64,000 bases of DNA from Aquarana catesbeiana. Lineage: Eukaryota; Chordata; Amphibia; Anura; Ranidae. Below are positions 22,419 through 33,999 of the stretch, piece by piece. The position numbers and the translations under genes were made by a program. Positions within the stretch are counted from its first letter, which is position 1; the number at the start of each line of letters is the position of its first letter. The stretch spans positions 615,025,744 through 615,089,743 of the forward strand of contig NC_133328.1 in assembly GCF_042186555.1 (NCBI RefSeq), read 5' to 3'. The notes beneath the pieces were generated by a model. That model searched no databases. It was given only the letters and a program-made list of their open reading frames with translations, and was not told where the DNA came from.

Positions 22419-23225
22419 TAAGACCCCTTTCACAGTGCCAGCGGGCAACATTAGCGGTAAAGCAGCGCTAGTTTTAGCGGCACTTTACCATAGTTTTAGC
22501 GGCGCTTTTCAGCTGCTAGTGGGGCGCTTTTAACCCCTGCTATCGGCCGAAGAAAGGGTTAAATGTGCCCGAAAAGCACCGTTGCTGAAGCACTTTGCAG
22601 GCGCTTCGGCAGCGCTGTCTATTCATTTCAATGGGCGGGGCCGATGGAGGAGCGGTGTATACACCACTCCCGCCAGCCCCAAAGATGCTGCTTGCAGGAC
22701 TTTTTCTAAGGTCCTGCAAGCACACCGCTCCAGTGTGAAAGCACTCGGGCTCTCACACTGGGGCTGCAGGGGAGGCGGCGTTTTACAGGTGATATTTTTA
22801 GCCCTTAAGTGCCGGTTCACACTGGTGCGATGCCAAACATCGCACAGACATTGCATGTAATTTGCAGCGCACTGCCGTTCACATTACATGCGATGTCTGT
22901 GTGGTGCGATATCAGCCATAGAGATAGTATGGCTGATATCGCACCGCATTCGATGCAAACACGCACAGGACCCTTTTTTCTGTTCGGACCAGAATCGGAT
23001 CGCATGTGTGTTCACACATATGCGATCCGATTCATGTCCGAACTGTCAGTTCGCAGTGCGATATGCGAGCTGAACTGGGGGTGTCGTTAACAATGTATTG
23101 ACACTCCCCAGCGATTCGCATATGGCAGTGTGAACTGACATGCGATGCGGGAACACGCAGTGGATTCGCAGTGTTCTCGCATCGCACCAGTGTGAACCGG
23201 CACTTAGCGCCTGAAAAACTTTTCA
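22419..23225. mobile_element. MITE with cccctttcacag end, interrupted by a second MITE
   Basis: The left end aagacccctttcacagtgcc and the internal cctgcaagcacaccgctcca and cagtgtgaaagc repeats define an element whose run gatatttttagc(ccttaa) resumes as gcgcctgaaaaac after the inserted element at 22805-23206. Right limit approximate. Confidence 0.55.
22805..23206. mobile_element. MITE with TTAAGTGCCGGTTCACACTGG-type ends
   Basis: The terminal inverted repeats (aagtgccggttcacactggt and its mirror at 23187-23206) are nearly perfect. Internally gatatcgcac and gtgcgatatcag, and cggatcgcatgtgtgttcac and its mirror, form further hairpins. Confidence 0.75.
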
Positions 23226-23235
23226 ATGTGAAATT

Positions 23236-23276
23236 TAGACAGAAGCCAATTAACCCACCAGCATGTTTTTGGAGTG
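23236..23276 (-). mobile_element. SINE tail fragment
   Basis: gacagaagccaattaacccaccagcatgtttttggagtg matches the tail of the tRNA-derived SINE at 9757-9797. Confidence 0.6.
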
Positions 23277-23279
23277 ACC

Positions 23280-24370
23280 TGACATGACCTGTGGCGGAAT
23301 TTGTGACCTGTCACACTGTGACTGCAGCAGTGTGTACTAACAAGGCCTTTGTCCATGCTAACTTGCGGAAGTGCAGTCAGGAGGCAGTAAAAGCATGGCT
23401 TAATCATCTACTTTTACTGCCCCCAGCCCCCCCATGTAAACTAGGCCTTAGCTTTGTGAACTGAGCCTATAATTAGCATATCCAAGCTCTTGTGCCAAGA
23501 AGCATCTTCTATATGGTACATGCCTGTGTATAACAGAGGTAAATTTACTGAGAGTCAAATAATCAGTTGGATCAGCATTCACTGTCGGGTCGTTCACCAC
23601 AGTAAAAATGCCAATTGGTCACCCACACATTGTCCAGGTCCGCACCTAATCACCTCACAGGCCTCACTGACAATACCAGGCCTCAATCATTTTCTCTGTG
23701 TTTATAATAAATGTCACAGCCTCCGGGGTCCAATCTATCTTTTGACATTCCTCGTTTGGAGAGAGCGAATCATTGATTTCATCAGTTGTTCGCCATTGTG
23801 ACGTGTGGACAACCTGCATATCTTCTCGCGCTCGCTTCTACACACACATTGGCTGTATAATTCATGTGGTGTGGTGTGGACGCTCTAATTTCAAGATGTA
23901 GCAGAGGTTGTCAATGGTGATGGTAGTTGTGTAAAAGTGTTTATTGCTTTACCCGCCTCACAGTTCTGCTCTGCTCCATGCTGTATATTAGGACATACTC
24001 CATAATGCCAACTGCATAATGCTATATTGCAACATGGAAATGTACGTTTTTACGCTTTTTACAAATGCGTCAGTCCCTGTTGCCCCCCGAAAGATGATCA
24101 ACACAGCACCACTTTTCAGAGGGTGATTGAATGGCGGCTTGGAGGTGATATGTCGCCTCCTCATCCCCTGTTTTAAATCCAGAAAGCCTGCACCACCATG
24201 CTGCAACGATGTGTATTATATGCGCAGTTGCAATGTTTCTCCATTCTCCTTGAATGGGTCGCATTCAGCAGCAGTAGTGCTGTCTGAACGGGACATTGGT
24301 TATAATTTTTGCTGCAGCCACAAAGCATCATGGCCATGACATGTGTACAACCTTGTCTGGCTGTTGTTGC
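23280..24370. other. No gene seen
   Basis: Intronic-looking sequence; no coding exon, tandem array or element ends recognised. Confidence 0.4.
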
Positions 24371-24544
24371 CGCTTAAAGGGTTTGGTCACCTTTACCAAA
24401 AAACTGCCTATGCAAGTAATGGCGTCTGTAGGTAAAAACAAACTGGGCACCCCTGACTAAAGTTGAATAATACTCTTGCTATAGGTGTAGGCCATTTACA
24501 TACCTTATGAAGCCTGACTGGAATACTCCCAGGACATTGGCAAC

Positions 24545-25291
24545 TCAGGCTGGGTTCACACATATGCGGCCACGGTTTCAGTGCGGCAGTCTGGTGCGTT
24601 TCTGTTTATCGATTCAGGTGTGAATTTATACCTGAAATCGCACCTGAAACGGACCCAAAAACACACAGGACCCTTTTTAAAACCACACCGCAACTGCCTC
24701 ACACATGTGTGAACCAGCTCCATTGAAAGCCGGTCACATTCACATGGTATGCGAATTGGATGCGGTTAAAAACGCATTCCAATTCGCATATACCATGTTT
24801 CCCCGAAAATAAGACCTACCCCGAAAATAAGACCAAGCCTTATTTTCAAGGAGGGCTGCAATATAAGCCCTACCCTGAAAATAAGCCCTAGTTTAAAATG
24901 TTTGTAACATCATATAATCCACTCTAGTACAGTAGTATATAATGTATAATGTGTGTGTTTTCTGTAATATAATTGCGGGGAAGAGAGCTCTGGCGGGTCA
25001 CAGAAACGCAAAACGGCGCTATAACGAAGGTATTTGGCACAATTATATTACAGAAACACACACATTATACAATATATACTACTGTGATAGAGTGGATTAT
25101 AGGATTTTACAAGCATTTTAACTCAGTTAACACTGGGCATTCCTGTCAGGCAGGGAGAGAGAGGGGGAGAGAAGACAACACATTACATGTTAAGACCTAC
25201 CCCGAAAATAAGCCCTACTGTGTCTTTTGCCAAAATTAATATAAGACCCGGGCTTATTTTCGGGGAAACATGGTATGTGAATCCAGCCTGA
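24545..25291. mobile_element. Middle-layer MITE with TCAGGCTGGGTTCACA ends
   Basis: tcaggctgggttcacacata and atgtgaatccagcctga form its inverted ends. Its right half is reduced to the terminal repeat because the innermost element occupies the rest. Confidence 0.65.
24791..25275. mobile_element. Innermost TA-flanked MITE with CCATGTTTCCCCGAAAATAAG ends
   Basis: taccatgttt/ccccgaaaataagacc at the left mirrors gggcttattttcggggaaac/atggta at the right, and TA flanks both sides, as for Tc1/mariner-type mobilisation. The same family is present at 30654-30859. Confidence 0.75.
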
Positions 25292-25654
25292 GGTCTAATC
25301 ATTACTGCTGACCATCACAGGAGTGAGCTCTTTCTCTGATTCAAACCCCCTCACATACTCTCCCCTGATGTAGTATCTCTGAGCTCAGAATTTGAGAGCT
25401 TACTCCTATGATGGTGGAGGTGAGCAGTAACAACTAGGCCTCACTTAGCAACGTCCTAGCAACGTCCTGGAATTATTCCCATCAGGCTTCAGGAGGTGCA
25501 ATGCCTACACCTATAGCAAGGGCATTATTCAACTTTAGTCAGAGCTGCACAGTTTGTTTTTATCTACAGATGCTCCTTATCTGCATAGGCATTTTTTTTT
25601 GGTAAAGGTGAACCAACCCACCTGTGTTAAAAAAAAGGTGAACTAACCCTTTAA

Positions 25655-26147
25655 AGGGCTCACTCACACAGGCTTCCAGGTGGCAGTAAAAGCAGGCGGT
25701 TGAGCTGCAGTTTTACCACCCCCCTACTGCCTACCTAAAGCAAGGGATGCAGCCTAAGATCCGGTAAATAGATTTACTTTAACAAGTCCCCTAGACCTAA
25801 ACGAGGCGCAGCCGCACTGCAAGGGAAAGTTTTTACATTTCTCAGAGTTGGGCTTTAAGGAGAATGTACAGAGATTATACAATTAGATTGTACTTTGTAT
25901 TAGTTTATGGGGAGCTTTACCTTTGGTGAAATCATGTCTTGGATCCTATTAGGATTGTCCATGAGCGCATTTTAACCTACAGGGTTTAAATAAATACGGC
26001 AAGTTGCATCCAATAAGTGGTGGCGCCAGAGTGTGTAATAATGCACAGATTTTGCAGGGGATCAAGATTTTTTTGCTACATTTTATATGACTGATAACAC
26101 TATATGTTGTAAAGATTTTATGCCATATTTATATCATCGTCTATCAC
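25655..26147. other. No gene seen
   Basis: Intronic-looking sequence with no long frame or clear repeat ends. Confidence 0.4.
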
Positions 26148-26151
26148 TTAA

Positions 26152-26620
26152 AGCGGAGTTCCACCCAAAAATGGAACTTCCGCTTTAGGTGACGGTGACC
26201 CCCTAACATGCCACATTTGGCATGTCATTTTTTTTGGGGGGGGGGGTTTACCCTTTTTTTAGAGGCACCCAGCTCCCACTTCCTCCTGGGGCTCCGCGGC
26301 ACCGGAAGTTCACCTCTCCCCCCTCCCTCCCTACAATCTTCTGGCACACATCACAGGTCCCAGAAAATTGCCTGGCCAATCACAGCGCGCAGTGCGTCTC
26401 GCGCATGCGCAGTGCATGCTCGGCTGTGAAGCCACAGCCGGGCGCCCACAGTAGTGATGCCGGCGCCGTGGAGGAGGTGGAGAGGAGCGAGGCTTCGTAT
26501 GCCAGTATTGCTGGACCGTAGGACAGGTGAGTGTCCGATTATTAAAAGCCAGCAGCTATACTTTTTGTAGCTGCTAACTTTAAAAAATTTTTTTTTCGGT
26601 TTATTGTTGTTGTGTTTTTA
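26152..26620 (+). mobile_element. TTAA-type MITE (AGCGGAGTTCC family)
   Basis: It follows TTAA at 26148-26151 with agcggagttccacccaaaaa, and contains ccacatttggca and agccagcagctatacttttt as in its relatives. The right end is not clean. Confidence 0.65.
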
Positions 26621-26822
26621 TGCAGTTTTATGTTGTTTTAAAGTCCTACTAGATCACTTCAGGCTGGCTCCTTTTGCAGGTATAGCTATAACATTAAAAA
26701 TAAGTGCCTGAACTGTTTAAAATCAAGTAATATACTGTTTGACCCTGCTTTGCACATGCTCAGTTGCTCTCCAATTTTAGGCACTGTTGAGTTTGTAGAG
26801 TCCGTTCTGCCGACAGCCTTAA

Positions 26823-27249
26823 TGTGTAGCTCCACCCAAAAGGGGAAGCTCCTCTTGTGTGACCCCCCCTCCTCTGCCACATTTGGCACCTTTCGGGGGG
26901 GAGGGGGGAGCGGGTACCTCTCTTTAACAGGTACATGTCCCCACTTCCGGCGAGGTCCCTCAAAAGTTCGGCCCCCTTCTCCTCCCCCCCACCGCTGGGC
27001 CATTCACAAAGTGCAGGGCGCTTCGCGCATGCGCAGTAGGGAGCCGTCTGTGAAGCCCCATGGCTTCACTGCCGGTTTCCCTTACAACGAATGGCGGCGG
27101 CAACAACCGAGAGCCAATTAAAAAATCGGCTGGGGAGCCGACATCACGGGATCCCTAGACAGGTAAGTGTCCTAATATTAAAAGTCAGCAACTACAGTAT
27201 TTGTAGCTGCTGACTTTTAATTTTTTGGTGAGGAGGCTGGAGCTTCTCT
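26823..27249 (+). mobile_element. TTAA-type MITE (AGCGGAGTTCC family)
   Basis: TTAA at 26819-26822 and 27250-27253; ends tgtgtagctccacccaaaag and ggctggagcttctct. Internal agtcagcaactacagtattt as in the 9.1-kb and 34.7-kb copies. Confidence 0.7.
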
Positions 27250-27574
27250 TTAAAGCTGAATTAAACCCTCCTATCCTTTAGTGTCAAGGAAGCTGCTTCT
27301 GTTTGATCTGAGACTGCCATGGTGCTTCACATGTGATCATTTATGACACCAGCCATTTGATGGTTTGACAGTTTGGTTGAGAACAAAAGCAAATTTGACA
27401 GTTAGCAACCCCAGTATTCCAGAAATGTAACTAATTTTTAAAACCATTAAATCGATGGGTTTAATTCCACTGTAACGACATATTCGGCGACCCATCTCAG
27501 TTTGCTACGAAAGTGATGTTCCGTCGCCGCCATCTTGCTGCACCCCACACTCGTCCACAGTAAGGCTACACTAA

Positions 27575-28008
27575 TGCCCCGTACACACGGTCGTATTTTC
27601 CAATGGAAAATGTGTGATAGGACCTTGTTGTCGGAAATTCCGACCGTGTGTGGGCTCCATCACACATTTTCCATCGGAATTTCCGACACACAAAGTTTGA
27701 GAGCTTGCTATAAAATTTTCCGACAACAAAATCCGTTGTTGGAAATTCCGATCGTGTGTACACAAATCCGACGCACAAAGTGCCACGCATGCTCAGAATA
27801 AATTAAGAGACGAAAGTTATTGGCTACTGCCCCGTTTATAGTCCCGACGTACAGGTTTTACGTCACCGCGTTCAGAACGATCGGATTTTCTGACAACTTT
27901 GTGTGACCGTGTGTATGCAAGACAAGTTTGAGCCAACATCCGTCGGAAAAAATCCTAGGATTTTGTTGTCGGAATGTCCGATCAATGTCCGACCGTGTGT
28001 ACAGGGCA
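27575..28008. mobile_element. Harbinger MITE in the left palindrome arm
   Basis: Ends TGCCCCGTACACACGGTCG and gaccgtgtgtacagggca with TAA at 27572-27574 and 28009-28011. The interior (aaattccgac, aacaaaatccg) groups it with the 5153-5557 copy. Confidence 0.8.
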
Positions 28009-28344
28009 TAAGAAGGGGGAAAGCGGACATGTTGTTACACCCACCAGAGTTTAGCATTTTACACGTATTTATAACAGTAAACTGTGTTTATATAGGGAAA
28101 TACAGTACTTACAACTCCGTCTGACTAGTTAGATGTTGAATTTTAAAAGCAGCGGCATCCCTGCACATCTCATAGGTTTAGTAATCTCACAGTAGTTTCA
28201 CTGCTTTTAAAATTCAACATCTAACCAGTCAGACGGAGTTGTAAGTACTGTATTTCCCTATATAAACGCAGTTTACTGTTATAAATACGTGTAAAATGCT
28301 AAACTCTGGTGGGTGTAACAACATGTCCGCTTTCCCCCTTCTTA

Positions 28345-28790
28345 TGCCGCGTACACACGGTCGGACTTTTCGTCTACAAAAGTCCGACAGCCTGTCCGAC
28401 ATACTTCCGACGTACCTTCGGCGGACTTGCGGCAGACTTTCTTACGAACGGACTTGCCTACACACGACCACACAAAAGTCCGACGGATTCGTACGTGATG
28501 ACGTACACCGGACTAAAATAAGGAAGTTCATAGCCAGTAGCCAATAGCTGCCCTAGCATGGGTTTTTGTCCGTCGGACTAGCACACAGACGAGCGGATTT
28601 CGGGGTCCGTCGTACTTACGACGTAAAGATTTGAAGCATGTTTCAAATCTAAAGTCCGTCGGATTTGAGGCTAAAAAAGTCAGTTGAAAGTCCGGAGAAG
28701 CCCACACACGATCGGATTACCAGCCAGCTTTAGTCCGTCAGCGCCCGTTGGACTTTTGTAGACGAAAAGTCCGACCGTGTGTACGCGGCA
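28345..28790. mobile_element. Harbinger MITE in the right palindrome arm
   Basis: Ends TGCCGCGTACACACGGTCGG and the mirror, with TTA at 28342-28344 and 28791-28793. It belongs to the other subfamily (gacttttcgtctacaaaagt) and is nearly identical to the split copy at 1020-3248. Confidence 0.85.
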
Positions 28791-28821
28791 TTAGTGTATC
28801 CTTACTGTGGACAAGTGTGGG

Positions 28822-29126
28822 CAGGGTTGCCAACCTACCGCAGCATCTTTTACTGACTAAACATGGAAACTTTACTGGTGGAGCACATTTTTTACTGGCA
28901 ACCTGTGAAATTACAGAACTCCTATTGAAAACTAACACAGTGAATATTTAAACAATATAACAATGATATGGAAACACTGACAATACCTGACAAGTAATTT
29001 TCTTGGTTTTCACTTAAAAATCAACACAGCATGAAATTATGAGCCCCTGATATTTACTGGCAGTTGTAAAAAAAATCCCATATTTTTACAAACTGTCAGT
29101 AAATTTACTGGCAGTTGTCAACCCTG
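28822..29126. mobile_element. hAT-type MITE with 8-bp duplication
   Basis: Ends CAGGGTTGCCAAC and GTTGTCAACCCTG with AGTGTGGG at 28814-28821 and 29127-29134. The left palindrome arm carries the matching unoccupied site (reverse complement around 27540-27555), which proves the insertion. Confidence 0.85.
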
Positions 29127-29207
29127 AGTGTGGGGTGTAGCAAGATGGCGGCGATGGAACGTCACTTCCGTAGCAAACTGCGACAGGTCACAAAATATGT
29201 CGTTACA

Positions 29208-30650
29208 CCGCTTTATGATTTACTACTGTTCAGGGGATCTGAGCTTCAGCAAAATGGCCGACTCCAGCAAAAAACAAACCGGATCAATGCTAGAGGCCAT
29301 TTACATCACACACTAATTTTGGTAGCATAAGTGTTATGTTGAATGTATGTTCCTTGCTAAAGAAAATTATTTTTTATCAAGTTGTTATGGGTAAAGTTCC
29401 GCTTGAAAAGGTACAGTAGCTGCTCTACATTTTCATTTATTTGCATCATTTTTTGAGGGTGCAGTGTATATTTGGCGTATTTTATTTTCTAAATGAACCT
29501 GGGTTTGAGGCTCTGAAAACGTACGGTAAGTCTTTCCATGTTTTGAGATCTGTCCTCAGAGATGGAAGTTCTACAAGGCAGGATCATGTGACATCCCAGA
29601 TTCACTGTGAAAAGCCTGCTGAGTTTGTGACAAGTGATTAGATTTAAGCTGTATTAAATGCATTTGGATGTTCTGAAATTACACAGTTGCAATGTTTCCT
29701 GAAAGGCATTAACAATCCATATTTTATGTTCTTGAAGCCACTCTTTAAAGGGCACTTAATTACTCAAAGTACATAATATAAATCTTTCCTCACCCCTTGC
29801 CAAGGTCTGAGCCAGGACTATGGGTAGCACAAAACTTCAGTCTGGTCAGGTGGAAGGCAGCAATCCAATTTACTATATTAGATGTTAGATGTTTGGCACT
29901 TATGTAAATCCAAATTAAATGGCATTTACCTTACTAAGGCAACACATATCATAAACAACTGCCATTATTTTAATAAAATACTTGTTTTCGCCTTTTGTAT
30001 CCCTTGCATCTCAGTGCACTGATGGTGACAACAGTGGACCATGTGTGTTGAATAGGCCACTTGTAGTCAATGCCTGATACCTGTGTGACAAGGTGACGAC
30101 ACAGGAGCACGACTGGAACACAGGGCAGCTGTCACGCTATTATAGAAAGTGCCTGAAAAAGGGTCTCCATGACAGGATCATCAGGTATTACTTTAATTGA
30201 CCCCTTAACGCCTTCGCCTCCCGGCCCTTTAAGGGGTTTCTGATGCCAGGAGTTTCTGATCAATTGACTGCCGTGATTGGCTGTCACAGCGGTCACATGA
30301 TTGGCTGGGGGCGCGCTCTCAGCACAGGTCTGTTTACATTTTGGCCGTGTGAACACATGGGTGGGTGCAGCATGGTGTGGCGCCAATAACACACACACAG
30401 TCCAGGTGTAAATGATAGAACTTGTATTGAATTAAATGCAAAGAGTTTTCAACAACCCCTTGGGAGGAGGCCCAACAGTTAACACTCATAGATGCCAACA
30501 ACATGTAGCGGAGCATGCTTCAGCCGAACTGACAGCGTCTGTCTGGAGGGACGTAATGAGGCCTGGTCCAAACTGGAATATATCGAAGGGGAATGCAGAG
30601 CCCTAAGCTTTCCCTACTCGTCTTGAACCTTTCCCTACTGCTACCCTGTT
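29208..30650. other. No gene seen
   Basis: No exon, tandem array or clear element ends. Around 30190-30310 the sequence ccctttaaggggtttctgat and tgattggctg resembles right-end sequence of piggyBac-family repeats elsewhere in the window, but no boundary is visible. Confidence 0.4.
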
Positions 30651-30653
30651 TCC

Positions 30654-30859
30654 CCCAAAATAAGACCTAGCGTGATTGTCGGTGATGGCTGCAATATAAG
30701 CCCTACCCCCAAATAAACCCTACCCTGTTTCCCCAAAAATAAGCCCTACCCTGAAAATAAGATCTACAAGGACTTTAACTAGGGGTTATTTGGGGGGTAG
30801 GACTTATATTGCAGCCATCAATGACAGTCATGATAGGTCTTAATTTCGGGGAAACAGGG
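30654..30859. mobile_element. TA-flanked MITE with CCCTGTTTCCCC ends
   Basis: TA at 30652-30653 and 30860-30861; ends ccctgtttcccccaaaataa and ttcggggaaacaggg. The left end is duplicated in tandem at 30724 (ccctgtttccccaaaaataa). Confidence 0.75.
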
Positions 30860-31656
30860 TAATATTGTCCCTGACAGATGGGTAACCTTTGCCTGCATTA
30901 CATTACCCACACACGAATGCATGCCAAACCCAGGGGCCAGGGTCTTAAATAGACTCTGCAACACCAAAGATGGCCGCCAGAGTCACACAGACATTCAGCA
31001 TCCAATCGGATTACTGGCCCAGTGACTCAGGAAACCATAGAGAAGCCATGTTCCTCATGACTACCTCTCCCTCTGCATGGCTGCTGTGGTGGTGGTGGTG
31101 GTGGGGGGGGGCAGCAGCTACCCCCACCTACAGTGCCTTGAAAAAGTATTCATACCCCTTGATATTTTGCAAATTTTGCCATGTTACAACCAAAAACGTG
31201 AATGTATTTTATTGGGATTTTATGTGATAGACCAACATAAAGTGGCACATAATTGTGAAGTGGAAGGAAAATGATAAATGGTTTACCACATTTTTTACAA
31301 ATAAATATGTGAAAAGTGTGGTGTGTATTTGTATTCAGTCCCCTTTATGCCGATACCCCTAACTAAAATCTAGTGGAACCAATTGCCTTCAGAAGTCACC
31401 TAATTAGTAAATAGAGTCCACTTGTGTGTAATTTAATCTCAGTATAAATACAGCTGTTCTGTGAAGCCCTCAGAGGTTTGTTAGAGAACCTTAGTGAACA
31501 AACAGAATCATGAAGGCCAAGGAACACACGAGACAAGTCAGGGATAAAGTTTTAGAGAAGTTTAAAGCAGGGTTAGGTTATAAAAAAAATATCCCACGTT
31601 TTGAACATCTCACGGAGCACTGTTCAATCCATCATCCGAAAATGGAAAGAGTATGG

Positions 31657-31946
31657 GGTTGATTTACTAAAGGCCAATAGACTGTGAACCTTGGAAAGTG
31701 CAATTTCACTCTGCAAGTGCAGTTGCTCCAGAGCTTAGTAAATGAGGTAAAGCTTCGCTTTGCAAAGAGTACCCAATCACATGCATGGAAAATAAAAAAA
31801 CAGCATTTTTGCTTGCACGTGATTGGTTGATGAAAGTAAGCAGAGCTCCTGCTCACTTACTATGCTCTGGAGGAACTGCTCTTGCAGAGTGCAACTGCAC
31901 TTTCCAAAGTGCACAGACTTTTTGCTTTTAGTAAATCCCCCCCCTC
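31657..31946. mobile_element. TTTACTAAA MITE inserted in the Tc1-like transposon
   Basis: Ends gggttgatttactaaagg and ttttagtaaatccccccc, bracketed by TATGG at 31652-31656 and 31947-31951. Joining the flanks restores the usual Tc1 sequence gagtatggcacaac. Confidence 0.8.
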
Positions 31947-32042
31947 TATGGCACAACTGCAAACCTACCAAGACATGGCCGTCCACCTAAACAGACAGGC
32001 CGGGCAAGGAGAACATTCATCAGAGAAGCAGCCAAGAGGCCC

Positions 32043-32837
32043 ATGGTAACTCTGGAGGAGCTGCAGAGATCCACAGATCAGGTGGGAGAATCTGTCCACA
32101 GGACAACTATTAGTCGTACTCTCCACAAATCTGACCTTTATGGAAGAGTGGCAAGAAGAAAGTTATTGTTGAAAGAAAGCCATAAGAAGTCCCCTTTGCA
32201 GTTTGCAAGAAGCCATGTGGGGGACACAGAAAACATGTGGAAGAAGGTGCTCTGGTCAAATGAGACCAAAATTTTACTTTTTAGCCTAAAGCAAAATGCT
32301 ATGTGTGGCGAAAACTAACACTGCACATCACCCTGAAGACACCATCCCCACCGTGAAACATGGTGGTGGCAGAATCATGTTGTGGGGATGCTTTTCTTCA
32401 GCAGGGACAGGGAAGCTGGTCAGAGTTGATGGGAAGATGGATGGAGCCAAATACAGGGCAAACTTAGAAGAAAACCTGTTAGAGTCTGCAAAAGACTCGA
32501 GACTGGGGCGAAGGTTCATCTTCCAGCAGGACAAGGACCCTGAACATACAGCCAGAGCTACAATGGAAGGGTTTAGATCAAAGCATATTCATGTGTTAGA
32601 ATGGCCCAGACCTAAATCCAATTGAGAATCTGTGGCAAGACTTGAAAATTTCTGTTCACAGACGCTCTCCATCCAATCCGACAGAACTTGAGCTATTTTG
32701 CAAAGAAGAATGGGCAAAAATGTCACTCTCTAGATGTACAAAGCTGGTAGAGACATCCCCAAAAAGACTTGCAGCTGTAATTGCAGTGAAAGGTGGTTCT
32801 ACAAAGTATTGACTCAGGGGGGCGCCATACAAATGCA
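32043..32837 (+). pseudogene. Tc1-like transposase, catalytic part
   Basis: Blocks in order are: HRTTISRTLHKSDLYGRVAR (second helix-turn-helix), VLWSNETK, HGGGRIMLWGCFSSAG, FIFQQDKDPEHTA, and, after a frame change near 32605, PNPIEN-type and WAKMSLSRC. Tc1 transposases use a DDE triad; here the first Asp of W-S-D-E is Asn (AAT), the second Asp in QQDKD is present, and the Glu survives only in another frame. Another frame change occurs near 32295-32310. The protein cannot be active. The orientation matches the element. Confidence 0.85.
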
Positions 32838-33129
32838 TTTCACATATTTATTTGTAAAAAAAATTGAAAAACATTTATCATTTTCCTTCCACTTCACAAT
32901 TATGTGCCACTTTGTGTTGGTCTATCACATAAAATCCCAATAAAATACATTTACGTTTTTTGTTGTAACATTACAAAATGTAGAAAATGTCAAGGGAATA
33001 CTTTTTCAAGGCACTGTATATCCTGCGTAGATAGGCGTCTAAATCACAAAGAGTCTTTGTGCAGCTGCCTGGCACAAATGTTGTATCTTCCCTTGTCTTG
33101 AAGTCTGGGTAGGTGGTAATGGCTAGCAC

Positions 33130-33474
33130 ATTATGACAGACTTACCTGTAAAGCGGATCTCTTCCACGCAGCTCTGTCACAGATCCCCGGCGCTGCCATC
33201 TTCACCTAGTCTTCCTTCCGGGTTCGCGGGCTGTATGAGTGGCCAGGGCCCCCGATGACGTCGGTCTCGGCTCCGGCATAGAGCTCTAAAGGTCTGGCAC
33301 GGTACGCCGCCCCTTCAGAGTGCATGAGCCGATGACGTCACCGGCTGCATGTTGTGTGATTATCTCCTAAACAGTGCAAGTTTAGGAGATATTTACTGTA
33401 CCTACAGGAAAGTCTTATTATAGGCTCACCAGTAAGTACAGTACAAGTCCAAAATTGGAGTTTACCTCCACTTT
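33130..33474. mobile_element. MITE fragment ending at TTTAA
   Basis: The right end ggagtttacctccactttaa and internal cttacctgtaaagcggatct, tgacgtcggtctcggctccg are of TTAA-MITE type. The left boundary is uncertain. CpG density is high (cgatgacgtc twice) as in related MITEs. Confidence 0.45.
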
Positions 33475-33958
33475 AAGCCTGCTTTCACACACCTAAGCAG
33501 AGCATATTCCTAGTGATTTTAAAGCTTCCTTCAGGCGTTTTTCAGGTTTATTTGCATTTTTTAACATGCATCAAGCTTCAGGTGTTTGTTTCTTGGGCTG
33601 GGCAAGAAAGAGAGCTGTTCCATAGCAGGTGAGGAGTTCTGTAGGTGTAAAACATGCACAAAACACCCAAAAAAGTTTTGCTTGCTTACAAGTAAAATGT
33701 ATTACAAGTAAAAAGTAAAAGTATTGCTTGCTTACAGGTTATCATTTTGAGGTCTATGGGACCAAAAACGCATGAATTCGCTCAAAAAAAGCTCATGTAC
33801 TTTTGTGAGTGTAGGGCATAGAGCATAGGGTGACTGAGCATACAAGTGTGAACAGGGCCAATTAGAAAGAATAGGATTCTGCCTAGCCAGGCATAGTAAG
33901 GTGTAGTCAGACATAGGAAAATGAGCAGAAAAATGCTCAAGTGTTAACAGGGGCTTAA
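33475..33958. mobile_element. MITE with TTCACAC-type ends
   Basis: taagcctgctttcacacacc and gtgttaacaggggctta form diverged inverted ends; the interior has aaaaacgcatgaattcgctc and its partial mirror. Confidence 0.55.
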
Positions 33959-33999
33959 ACTGAGGAAGCGACTTGCATTAGTAGAAAAAACATCTTTAA

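Larger units (their letters stand above)
24378..25650. mobile_element. TTAA-flanked element, host of two nested MITEs
   Basis: TTAA lies at 24374-24377 and 25651-25654; the ends agggtttggtcacctttacc and ggtgaactaaccct are inverted repeats. Its body is split at 24544/25292. Confidence 0.65.
27471..29207. mobile_element. Long palindromic (foldback) element with mirrored secondary insertions
   Basis: Outer arms 27471-27574 and 28791-28821 plus 29135-29207 are reverse complements, 104 bp each once the hAT MITE at 28822-29126 is removed. Inner arms 28009-28152 and 28201-28344 are also reverse complements with the same axis (28176.5) and a 48-bp spacer. Without its three insertions the element would be about 540 bp with arms of about 245 bp and TGTAACGACAT ends. 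The outer arms contain the sequences gccgccatcttgctgca and gcaagatggcggcga. No flanking duplication or coding content was found. Confidence 0.75.
31131..33016 (+). mobile_element. Full-length Tc1-like transposon (inactive)
   Basis: Inverted repeats begin CAGTGCCTTGAAAAAGTATT and end with the mirror at 32997-33016, flanked by TA at 31129-31130 and 33017-33018. Similarity between the two ends extends about 200 bp inward (ttttatgtgatagaccaaca, gtggcacataattgtgaagt), as in long-repeat Tc1 elements. A MITE at 31657-31946 is inserted between the N-terminal and remaining parts of the transposase region. Confidence 0.9.
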
